The notes beneath the pieces were generated by a model. That model saw only the letters and a list, made by a program, of their open reading frames with translations, was not told the DNA's origin and ran no database searches. From Campylobacteraceae bacterium (GTDB taxonomy: Bacteria > Campylobacterota > Campylobacteria > Campylobacterales > Sulfurovaceae), in the NCBI GenBank assembly GCA_026986355.1, contig JALSOO010000143.1, forward strand, positions 1-9,991: 9,991 nucleotides of DNA, written 5' to 3'. Position numbers and translations under genes: made by a program. Each line of letters opens with the position of its first letter. Position 1 is the first letter of the stretch. Positions 1-5,748 of the stretch are shown here, in pieces.

Positions 1-276
1 TTTACTGTGGCACTTATGCCAAAAACACTACACTATGATAAGATAAAATCAAATGTAGAGGAGTTATGTGCTAGAGATGCAACAGTTTTAGCTATATCTT
101 CCCAAGATTTTGACCTAGCAGATGATTTTGTCAAAACAGTTTATGATACACACCCAATGTTGGAGTTTTTTGAGATGATGGTAGTCACACAACTGTTAGC
201 TTTAGAAATCTCTATACGATTAGGAAATGATGTAGATATGCCAAGAAACTTAGCAAAAAGTGTTACTGTAGAGTAG
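1..276 (+). CDS. glmS: Glutamine--fructose-6-phosphate aminotransferase (isomerizing), C-terminal 91 residues only
   Basis: The window opens inside this gene; the reading frame is open from base 1, so the GTG at 7 is an internal Val codon and not a start. GlmS converts fructose-6-phosphate and glutamine to glucosamine-6-phosphate, the entry step to UDP-GlcNAc for peptidoglycan and lipid A. The visible part is the end of the second SIS (isomerase) domain. The very C-terminus, PRNLAKSVTVE, is identical to the highly conserved GlmS tail, whose Lys forms the Schiff base with the sugar in the E. coli enzyme. The upstream stretch IKSNVEEL also matches the E. coli segment LKSNIEEV. The glutaminase domain and first SIS domain lie outside the window. 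Identity is very secure from the tail alone. Confidence 0.94.
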   Translation, partial: FTVALMPKTLHYDKIKSNVEELCARDATVLAISSQDFDLADDFVKTVYDTHPMLEFFEMMVVTQLLALEISIRLGNDVDMPRNLAKSVTVE

Positions 277-286
277 TAGTTTTAAT

Positions 287-305
287 GATACCCACAAAGG
301 GTATC
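287..305. terminator. Hairpin between convergent glmS and the YfaZ-like gene
   Basis: A perfect 7-bp stem, GATACCC (287-293) and GGGTATC (299-305), encloses a 5-base loop and sits between two convergent stop codons (276 and 310). The position suggests a bidirectional terminator. Neither side is followed by a proper T-tract, so it is not a textbook intrinsic terminator, and the function is inferred from position. Confidence 0.4.
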
Positions 306-309
306 TCTA

Positions 310-894
310 CTAATAGGAGAATTTTAATCCACCATAAAAGCTTGTATTAAATAAATCGGGTTTTATACCTACATATCTAGTATGAATATTTCTATAACCT
401 ACATAAATCCGTACACTCTCTATCACTTCCATATCAGCAGATACTCTAAACTCATTATAATTTACTGAATCCCCAAATGATAATACCTTTGGTGCATATA
501 GAAGTTTACCCTCTAAGGCAACAGGAGGAATATTGAACATCAGAGGAGGAAAAGAGTATCGTACCTTTGCCATAAATGGCAATGCAGTAAAGTTCTCATT
601 GGCTACCTCTGCCCATATAAACTTTGCACCAAGAGTAACCTCTACCCCATCGACACCTTTTAGTTTATTGGTAGCACCCAAACCAGCACCAAGAAGTTTG
701 GTCTCTTCATTATTATTTAAAAAGTTTACATCTGCTTGAAAAATAGTACTACTTGTCTGAAGAGCCTCTAAATTCCTAGAGTCTAAAATACCCTCTATCT
801 CTAAATCTTGTTCGTTAATATTGAGTCCTACACCACTCTCTGCCATAAGTAGTGATGATACCATCATACTCGTTAATGCTAATTTTTTGAACAT
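310..894 (-). CDS. YfaZ-like outer-membrane beta-barrel protein
   Basis: This is a 194-residue protein with an N-terminal signal peptide (Lys-Lys followed by a hydrophobic run, probable cleavage after Ala-Glu-Ser or Met-Ala near residues 16-18). Alternating polar/hydrophobic strands follow, and it ends in Phe-Ser-Tyr, an aromatic C-terminus typical of outer-membrane barrels recognised by BAM. Length, the early Val-Gly-Leu-Asn strand and the late VRIYVGYRN strand resemble the YfaZ family (E. coli YfaZ is about 180 aa), a family of unknown function. I chose the ATG at 894 over the in-frame ATG at 906. GGAG lies 6 bases before 894, whereas nothing like a ribosome site precedes 906, and the GGAG itself overlaps the 906 codon. 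It is a single gene, convergent with glmS and divergent from the acidic-protein operon, with its own promoter at 927-935. Family call moderate; OM barrel fairly sure. Confidence 0.72.
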   Translation of the reverse strand: MFKKLALTSMMVSSLLMAESGVGLNINEQDLEIEGILDSRNLEALQTSSTIFQADVNFLNNNEETKLLGAGLGATNKLKGVDGVEVTLGAKFIWAEVANENFTALPFMAKVRYSFPPLMFNIPPVALEGKLLYAPKVLSFGDSVNYNEFRVSADMEVIESVRIYVGYRNIHTRYVGIKPDLFNTSFYGGLKFSY

Positions 895-926
895 TTTTAT
901 CTCCATTGTTATAAGTTGTAACCATT

Positions 927-935
927 ATTATAACA
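927..935 (-). promoter_or_regulatory. Extended -10 promoter of the YfaZ-like gene
   Basis: On the minus strand the sequence reads TGTTATAAT, a perfect TATAAT box with the TGn extension. Transcription would start near 920 and give a leader of about 26 bases that contains the GGAG ribosome site before the ATG at 894. No good -35 hexamer is present, which is normal for extended -10 promoters and for Campylobacterota. Confidence 0.55.
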
Positions 936-1062
936 CATATTAGAGTATCTAACCATAATAAAAAATAGAATAAATATAAAGAGTTTACCATTTGACAATA
1001 AAAATTACTTTTATTTTTTAAGCTTTTATTTATGTGAAACCTATTTAATCTTGTTTAAACGC

Positions 1063-1080
1063 GAATTATACTAGAATTAT
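1063..1080 (+). promoter_or_regulatory. Probable -10 region of the acidic-protein operon, with a direct repeat
   Basis: TATACT at 1067-1072 is the best -10 candidate ahead of the gene at 1122, giving a leader of about 40 bases. No good -35 is visible at the usual distance, but T-rich tracts upstream fit Campylobacterota sigma-70 promoters. The box is embedded in a direct repeat of GAATTAT (1063-1069 and 1074-1080) spaced by 11 bases. The region 907-1121 holds no gene, only this element and the divergent promoter. Confidence 0.4.
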
Positions 1081-1121
1081 TCCATCAAATTAGAATATTA
1101 AATATAACTTTAGGAGTAAAA

Positions 1122-2285
1122 ATGAAAATATTATTAATAAATAGCAATCCAGTTGTCTCTAGGTTAACGGCATTAAGTGCAAGAAAAGAGGAGATTCAAG
1201 TCGAAGAAGTTCAAAATATTAATGAGATAACAAATAGTAAATATGATATACTGTTTGTAGATTCAGATTCATTTAATACAAATATAGAGAGTAGTATCTC
1301 AAAAGATATTAAAGCACAAAAAAGAGTACTCTTCTATTCACAAGATGATAAAATTAGCAAAGATTCATTTGATATAACTATATTAAAACCATTTTTGCCA
1401 TCAGAGGTATCGGCTGTTATCCGTTCTGTAGAGGAGAGTGATGTAGTAGAAGAAAAACTTCAAGAGGAGCTTGAAGAGAAGAGTATCTTTGACTCTTTAG
1501 AGACTTTAGATGATAAAAAAGAGAAAAAAGAAGAGCAAAAAGTAGATGATTTTTTACTCTCTTTAGATGATGAGTTGTCAAAGAGCAGTAAAGAGAAAGA
1601 AGAAGATTTATTTGCCCAACTAAAAGATAATAGTAACGATTTTGATAAACAGTTAAAAGAGGCATTCCCCCCTAAAAAAGATGAAGATTTATTTGATTTA
1701 AATATAAAAGATGATGCTTTAGATAAAGAGTTTGATTTATTAGATAAAAAGAAGATAGAGGATATAAAAATAGATGATGATGACCTTTTTGATTTTAATC
1801 TTGATTTAGAAGATAAAAAAGAGTTTGATTTAAATCTGAATGTTCCAACCAAAGAGAAACAAGAAGAGAAGCCAAAAGTTGAAGAGAAAGTAAAATTTAT
1901 TGATACAAAAGAGAGCAAAATAGAAAAAGAAGAGCTAAAAAAAGAAGATATTATAGAAAAATATAATGAACCTCCTAAAAAAGTAGAAACAAAAAAGGTA
2001 GAAGAGTCTGAAATATTAAACATCAAAGATATTCTCGAAGATGATAATGATTCTACTACTACTTTAGATAATGATTTAATATCTCCTGATATGGAGCTAA
2101 TTAAACCAAAAGAGGTAAAAAAACAAAAAGAGAAAAAAAGTAAAAGAAAAAAAGTAGAAGATGATACATCACTACCAGCAGACACTGTTTTTGACACACT
2201 TGCATCACTTCCTGTAGATACATTAAAACGACTTCTATCTGGTGCTACTATTAAGATTAGTATTAAATTTCCAAAAGTGAAATAG
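1122..2285 (+). CDS. Highly acidic 'poly-E-rich'-type protein with N-terminal pseudo-receiver domain
   Basis: This 387-residue cytoplasmic protein has three parts. Residues 1-105 look like a response-regulator receiver fold. Strand 1 is KILLINSN, strand 3 ILFVDSD carries Asp47 at the phospho-acceptor position, strand 4 VLFYSQ has Ser73, and strand 5 is followed by Lys89-Pro90-Phe91. The Mg-binding acidic pair is replaced by Asn7-Ser8, so phosphorylation is doubtful. Residues 106-345 are a Lys/Glu/Asp-rich, probably disordered linker with about eight short Phe-Asp-Leu motifs between 121 and 241. Residues 348-387 form an ordered, hydrophobic tail (LPVDTLKRLLSG, then IKISIKF). AGGAG precedes the ATG. 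It sits directly upstream of gmk, as the acidic or poly-E-rich gene does in H. pylori and C. jejuni as I recall them. No function is assigned with confidence; a scaffold or hub role is inference from architecture. Confidence 0.75.
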   Translation: MKILLINSNPVVSRLTALSARKEEIQVEEVQNINEITNSKYDILFVDSDSFNTNIESSISKDIKAQKRVLFYSQDDKISKDSFDITILKPFLPSEVSAVIRSVEESDVVEEKLQEELEEKSIFDSLETLDDKKEKKEEQKVDDFLLSLDDELSKSSKEKEEDLFAQLKDNSNDFDKQLKEAFPPKKDEDLFDLNIKDDALDKEFDLLDKKKIEDIKIDDDDLFDFNLDLEDKKEFDLNLNVPTKEKQEEKPKVEEKVKFIDTKESKIEKEELKKEDIIEKYNEPPKKVETKKVEESEILNIKDILEDDNDSTTTLDNDLISPDMELIKPKEVKKQKEKKSKRKKVEDDTSLPADTVFDTLASLPVDTLKRLLSGATIKISIKFPKVK

Positions 2286-2894
2286 ATGAAAGGAGCGATT
2301 TTGGTTCTCTCTGGTCCATCTGGAGCAGGTAAAAGTACAATTATACATCACTCTTCTCCTTATATTGGGAATTACTACTTCTCTATCTCTACGACTACAA
2401 GAGAGCCTAGAGATGGAGAAGAGCATGGGGTTGATTACTATTTTGTGACGCATAGAGAGTTTGAAGAGGGAATAAAGGCAGGAGATTTTTTGGAGTATGC
2501 TACCGTACATGGTAACTACTATGGAACATCTATAAAACCTGTAAATATGGCTCTTGAAGAGGGTAAATTGGTTATTTTTGATATAGATATACAAGGACAC
2601 CGTTTGGTTCGTGCCAAGATGGGAGACTATGTAACTTCGGCATTTATCACACCTCCTACTCTCAAAGAGTTAGAGAAACGTCTATATGCACGATGTACTG
2701 ATAATAACTCTATTATAGAGAGACGTATAGAGAATGCCAAAAAAGAGATAGAAGCTGTTAGTGAGTTTGATTTTGTAATTATTAATGATAGTATAGAGGA
2801 GGCATCAGCTCAATTTATAACTATTGCAAATGCGTCAAGATTGAAACATAGCTCTGATGAATTAGAGAAAATGGTAGAAAACTGGAAAAATTAA
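2286..2894 (+). CDS. gmk: Guanylate kinase
   Basis: This 202-residue enzyme is close to the usual ~205. It phosphorylates GMP (and dGMP) to GDP with ATP, in cytosolic purine nucleotide synthesis. The P-loop GPSGAGKST is at 10-18. The GMP-binding segment TTTREPRDGEEHG (36-48) carries the conserved Arg39 and Arg42 and is followed by Asp-Tyr-Tyr-Phe. The motif VHGNYYGTS, the DIDIQG strand and the lid region ending in RRIENAKKE are all as expected. The ATG immediately follows the TAG of the preceding gene (2283-2285) with no spacer and only a weak purine-rich site, so translation is probably coupled to the acidic protein. All key residues appear intact. Confidence 0.96.
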   Translation: MKGAILVLSGPSGAGKSTIIHHSSPYIGNYYFSISTTTREPRDGEEHGVDYYFVTHREFEEGIKAGDFLEYATVHGNYYGTSIKPVNMALEEGKLVIFDIDIQGHRLVRAKMGDYVTSAFITPPTLKELEKRLYARCTDNNSIIERRIENAKKEIEAVSEFDFVIINDSIEEASAQFITIANASRLKHSSDELEKMVENWKN

Positions 2895-2905
2895 CTAAAA
2901 TAGAG

Positions 2906-2930
2906 TATAATCTTGTTATATAAAATCAAA
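2906..2930 (+). promoter_or_regulatory. Possible internal promoter ahead of tatA
   Basis: The 62-base gap between gmk and tatA contains TATAAT (2906-2911) and, slightly downstream, TATATAAAAT. Either could serve as a -10 box and let tatA-argS be expressed separately from the upstream genes. No -35 is evident, and AT-rich sequence makes chance matches likely. Confidence 0.33.
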
Positions 2931-2956
2931 CAAAACATAAAAAAAGGATTTACATA

Positions 2957-3196
2957 ATGCCAGGTGGACTAGAATTAGCAGTAATTGTTGGAGTAATCAT
3001 ACTTCTGTTTGGAGGAAAAAAGATACCAGAATTAGCAAAGGGACTTGGTAAAGGTATCAAAGATTTTAAAACAGCCGTAAAAGATGATGAGAAAACAGAA
3101 GAGAAGGTAGCAGAGGTTAAAGAGATTAAAACAGATGCAAAAGAGAGCATCACTGATGCCAAAACTACAACTACAACGACTGCTCCAAAAGCTTAA
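2957..3196 (+). CDS. tatA: Sec-independent (twin-arginine) translocase subunit TatA/TatE
   Basis: This 79-residue protein is the pore-forming component of Tat export, which carries folded proteins, often cofactor-bearing redox enzymes, across the inner membrane. It has a single N-terminal transmembrane helix (about 5-18) with polar Glu6, the Phe18-Gly19 hinge, and the amphipathic helix containing KIPELAKGLGKGIKDFK (22-38). A charged tail follows, ending in a Thr6 run. AGGA lies 8 bases before the ATG. Length and the PELAKGLG motif fit TatA rather than TatB. tatC is not in the window. The position between gmk and argS matches the conserved Campylobacterota order. Confidence 0.94.
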   Translation: MPGGLELAVIVGVIILLFGGKKIPELAKGLGKGIKDFKTAVKDDEKTEEKVAEVKEIKTDAKESITDAKTTTTTTAPKA

Positions 3197-3205
3197 TTTA
3201 AATAA

Positions 3206-3233
3206 GATATTCTATCTTTTTTGATAGAATGTC
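3206..3233 (+). terminator. Stable hairpin between tatA and argS (attenuator or partial terminator)
   Basis: An 11-bp stem with one G-T wobble pairs 3206-3216 with 3223-3233. The loop 3217-3222 is TTTTTT. It starts 9 bases after the tatA stop. There is no T-tract after the stem, so strong intrinsic termination is not expected; 3' end protection of the tatA message or partial attenuation ahead of argS is more likely. The mechanism is inferred. Confidence 0.45.
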
Positions 3234-3275
3234 ACTGTTAGACCTACTTACAATCCTACAAATCGGAAATTATAT

Positions 3276-4979
3276 ATGAAAATCAAATTAAAACTTACTA
3301 GAATTATTGAAAATGCACTTAAAGATGCAGATATTAAAGCAGATGATATTGTTATCTCTGATGCTACAAAACCCGAATTTGGAGACTACCAATTTAATGG
3401 AGTTATGAAACTTGCCAAAATTTTAAAACAAAATCCACGACAAATTGCTACACGTGTAATAGAACATATAGATACTACAGGTATCATTAAAAAAGTAGAA
3501 GTAGCAGGGCCGGGTTTTATAAATATATGGTTAGATAATGGGTGGTTATCTGCACAAGCAACAGCTATTGTTAATGATGATAGAGTAGGCGTTGGATACT
3601 TTAGTAGTAATCAAAAAGTTGTAATTGATTACTCTGGTCCAAATATGGCAAAACAGATGCATGTTGGGCATTTACGTTCTACTATTATTGGCGATACGTT
3701 AGCTAATCTATTGGAGTTTTTAGGAGATGAGGTTATTCGCCAAAACCATATAGGCGATTGGGGAACACAGTTTGGTATGTTGATTGCCTACCTCGAAGAG
3801 AGAGATACCGATGGAAACACTCAAGAGTTAAAAGATTTAGAGCAGTTTTACAAAGATGCCAAAGTACGATTTGACCAGAGCCAAGAGTTTGCCAATAAGG
3901 CTCGTGAATATGTGGTAAAAATCCAAAGTGGAGATAGACACTGTTTGAGACTATGGCAAAGCTTTATAGATGCCTCTTTGGGACATTGTGAAGAGGTCTA
4001 CTCCAAATTAGGTGTAAAACTTACACGTGATGATGTTCGTGCAGAGAGCTTTTATAATCCACAACTTCCTAAGGTTATTCAGACATTAGAAAAGCAAGGC
4101 TTATTGACTCTATCCGATGGTGCAAAATGCGTCTTTTTGGAGGATTGGGATACTCCTGTAATCGTCCAAAAAGGAGATGGTGGGTATCTATATGCTACTA
4201 CCGATTTAGCAGGATTAGAGTTTAGAGCAAAAGAGCTAAAGGCTAATCGTATCTGTTATGTAGTAGATGCTCGTCAAGGTCAGCACTTTAAACAGGTATT
4301 TGCTATTGCAAAACAAGCAAATATGGTAAATGAGAGTGTTAAACTTGAACATATCGGTTTTGGAACAATGATGGACAAAGGTGGAAAACCATTCAAGACA
4401 AGAGATGGTGGAGTTATCAAACTTATCGACCTTCTTGATGAAGCAGTGGTTCGTGCTAAAGCCTCTATCAAAGAGAGAGATGCTTATAGCCAAGAGGAGC
4501 TTGATAATATCGCTAATGTAGTTGGAATTGGTGCTGTTAAATATGCCGATTTAAGTATCAATAGAGAATCCAACTATATCTTTTCATGGGATAAAATGCT
4601 CTCTTTTGAGGGAAATACATCACTCTATATGCAGTATGCTTATGCTAGAATCCAATCTATACTAAGAAAGTATAATCAAGAGGAGATAAAAGGAGATATT
4701 ATTATAAGTGATGAGACAGAACACCGTTTAGCTCTAATGATTCTAAAGTTTGAAGATACTTTAATCAAAGCATCTATAGATGCTACTCCTCATACTATTA
4801 CCTCCTATCTTTATGATGTTGTGACTCTATTTATGAAATTCTATGAGTCAAACCCTATATTAAAAGGTGGCATAGAAGAAGAGATAAAAATAAGCCGTTT
4901 ACAGTTGGCAAAGCTAACAGCTTCTGTAATAAAAAAATCTCTGGATATTTTAGGTATTAGAGTTGTAGATAAAATATAA
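3276..4979 (+). CDS. argS: Arginine--tRNA ligase, long gammaproteobacterial-like type
   Basis: This 567-residue class I synthetase charges tRNA-Arg. The N-terminal tRNA-contacting domain carries GDYQFNGVMKLAK and VEVAGPGFINIWL. The catalytic domain has SGPNMAKQMHVGHLRSTIIGD-like sequence with the HIGH-type motif HVGH at 129-132, the GDWGTQFGML motif and a KMSKS-equivalent KPFKTR at 371-376. The C-terminal DALR anticodon domain includes FEGNTSLYMQYAYAR, and the tail runs through LDILGIRVV. Overall it follows the ~577-aa E. coli ArgS segment by segment. I recall the H. pylori and C. jejuni enzymes as shorter (~530-540 aa) with a different N-terminus (a His-Tyr/Phe-Ala-Thr-Pro motif), so this copy may be a xenologue sitting in the native argS locus. 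The ribosome site is weak (GGAAA). All catalytic motifs look intact. Confidence 0.95.
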   Translation: MKIKLKLTRIIENALKDADIKADDIVISDATKPEFGDYQFNGVMKLAKILKQNPRQIATRVIEHIDTTGIIKKVEVAGPGFINIWLDNGWLSAQATAIVNDDRVGVGYFSSNQKVVIDYSGPNMAKQMHVGHLRSTIIGDTLANLLEFLGDEVIRQNHIGDWGTQFGMLIAYLEERDTDGNTQELKDLEQFYKDAKVRFDQSQEFANKAREYVVKIQSGDRHCLRLWQSFIDASLGHCEEVYSKLGVKLTRDDVRAESFYNPQLPKVIQTLEKQGLLTLSDGAKCVFLEDWDTPVIVQKGDGGYLYATTDLAGLEFRAKELKANRICYVVDARQGQHFKQVFAIAKQANMVNESVKLEHIGFGTMMDKGGKPFKTRDGGVIKLIDLLDEAVVRAKASIKERDAYSQEELDNIANVVGIGAVKYADLSINRESNYIFSWDKMLSFEGNTSLYMQYAYARIQSILRKYNQEEIKGDIIISDETEHRLALMILKFEDTLIKASIDATPHTITSYLYDVVTLFMKFYESNPILKGGIEEEIKISRLQLAKLTASVIKKSLDILGIRVVDKI

Positions 4980-5024
4980 ATATTGATTTACATCAATATT
5001 ATATAATATATATTACTATATAAT
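4980..5024 (+). promoter_or_regulatory. FNR/DNR-type operator with class II -10 box, promoter of the hemerythrin operon
   Basis: TTGAT-N4-ATCAA at 4983-4996 is an exact match to the FNR/ANR/DNR consensus and is the core of a larger perfect palindrome, ATATTGAT-N4-ATCAATAT (4980-4999). Its centre is between 4989 and 4990. A TATAAT box lies at 5019-5024; if that is -12 to -7, transcription starts at 5031 and the palindrome is centred at -41.5, the classical class II activator position. The leader would be 24 bases with AAGGA 7 bases before the ATG at 5055. A second TATAAT (5002-5007) is too close to the palindrome for activation. Activation under low oxygen or NO is inferred; which Crp/Fnr regulator binds is unknown. 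Confidence 0.75.
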
Positions 5025-5054
5025 TATTTTTGTGATACTAAGAAGGATTTTTTT

Positions 5055-5489
5055 ATGATAATTTCAAGTTATATGAGAAACGAACATCGTGATTGTGATG
5101 GACTCTTTTCTACAGCAGAAAAGTCAGTAATTGATGGTAATTTTGAAGAGGCAGAGAAGCAGTTTCTACTATTTGCAGATGATACATTAAAACACTTCAA
5201 AAAAGAGGAAGAGGTACTTTTCCCAACATTTGAAGAGATTACAGGCAACCGTGAAGGTCCTACTATGGTTATGCGTCATGAGCATGAGCAGGTTCGTGGA
5301 CTTATTGGAAAAATGGCAGGTGCGATAGAAAATAGAGATAGTGATGCCTATCTATCTATGGCAGAGTCTATGATGATTCTACTCCAACAACACAATATGA
5401 AAGAGGAGCAGATGCTCTATGCTATGTGTGATAGAGTAATTCCACAAGACAAAAAAGAGCAAACTTTAGAAGAGATGAAAGCTATTTAA
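5055..5489 (+). CDS. Hemerythrin HHE-domain protein
   Basis: This 144-residue soluble four-helix bundle is predicted to hold a non-haem diiron centre. Candidate ligands follow the HHE-family spacing: His11 (NEHRD), His47 and Glu51 (HFKKE), His77 (HEHEQVR, aligned with the family EH..R motif), and His113 and Glu117 (HNMKE). The Leu-Phe-Pro after the first HxxxE and Leu-Tyr after the second are also family-like. It lacks the extra N-terminal ScdA domain of the YtfE/RIC iron-sulfur repair proteins, so it is a single-domain hemerythrin. Known relatives bind oxygen, NO or iron. It is the first gene after the FNR-type promoter and lies 7 bases before the DUF2249 gene, which suggests a role in O2/NO handling. 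The exact function cannot be read from sequence. Confidence 0.87.
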   Translation: MIISSYMRNEHRDCDGLFSTAEKSVIDGNFEEAEKQFLLFADDTLKHFKKEEEVLFPTFEEITGNREGPTMVMRHEHEQVRGLIGKMAGAIENRDSDAYLSMAESMMILLQQHNMKEEQMLYAMCDRVIPQDKKEQTLEEMKAI

Positions 5490-5496
5490 TACTTTT

Positions 5497-5748
5497 ATGA
5501 ATAAAATTTTTATTGATACAAGAGAGATGGAGTATCCCCTACCTCTGCAAATAGCATTAAACCATCTTCAAAATATGTTAGATAGTGACTATATTTATAT
5601 GTTAAATATTAGAAAACCTATACCTCTATTAGAGATTGCAAAAGAGAGAGGTTTTAACTATTTTACTCATAAAGATGCTAGTGATATATGGCATATTATT
5701 ATCAGTAGAGATAGAGAAATAGCACTAGAGGAGTTGTTAGATGTTTAG
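5497..5748 (+). CDS. DUF2249 domain protein
   Basis: This 83-residue protein has the DUF2249 signature: an N-terminal IDTRE strand (6-10), a Pro-Leu-Pro-Leu helix start (14-17), and the core KPIPLLEIAKERGF (40-53), followed by a final WHIIISR strand. The fold is TusA-like, but the TusA active Cys is absent; there is no cysteine at all. DUF2249 proteins often sit beside hemerythrins, NnrS-type proteins and denitrification genes, which fits here. No clear Shine-Dalgarno precedes the ATG, and the gap to the hemerythrin stop is 7 bases, so coupling is likely. Its 3' end overlaps the next gene by 8 bases. The biochemical role is unknown. Confidence 0.82.
   Translation: MNKIFIDTREMEYPLPLQIALNHLQNMLDSDYIYMLNIRKPIPLLEIAKERGFNYFTHKDASDIWHIIISRDREIALEELLDV

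Noticed and set aside
7..9. GTG at 7 as a gene start
   Set aside because: The frame is open to the left edge and the protein is the tail of GlmS, so the start lies outside the window.
992..997. Perfect TTGACA as a -35 box for the plus-strand operon
   Set aside because: At 16-18 bases downstream there is only a T-run, with no acceptable -10 hexamer.
1460..2197. Long Ser/Phe-rich open frame on the minus strand
   Set aside because: It is the antisense of the Lys/Glu/Asp-rich linker; such codon runs leave the opposite strand free of stops. No ribosome site or recognisable motif.
3148..3186. Short ACTACA-like repeats in the 3' end of tatA as a tandem repeat element
   Set aside because: They simply encode the low-complexity Thr run of the TatA tail.
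4980..4999. The palindrome as a terminator hairpin of argS
   Set aside because: The stem is nearly all A/T and no T-tract follows; the exact FNR-type consensus and promoter spacing explain it better.
5002..5007. First TATAAT after the FNR-type palindrome as the promoter -10 box
   Set aside because: It is only 5 bases from the operator core, too close for class II activation; the TATAAT at 5019-5024 fits exactly.
5055..5489. Assignment of the hemerythrin as YtfE/RIC iron-sulfur repair protein
   Set aside because: The N-terminal ScdA-type domain with its cysteines is absent and the protein is a single HHE domain.
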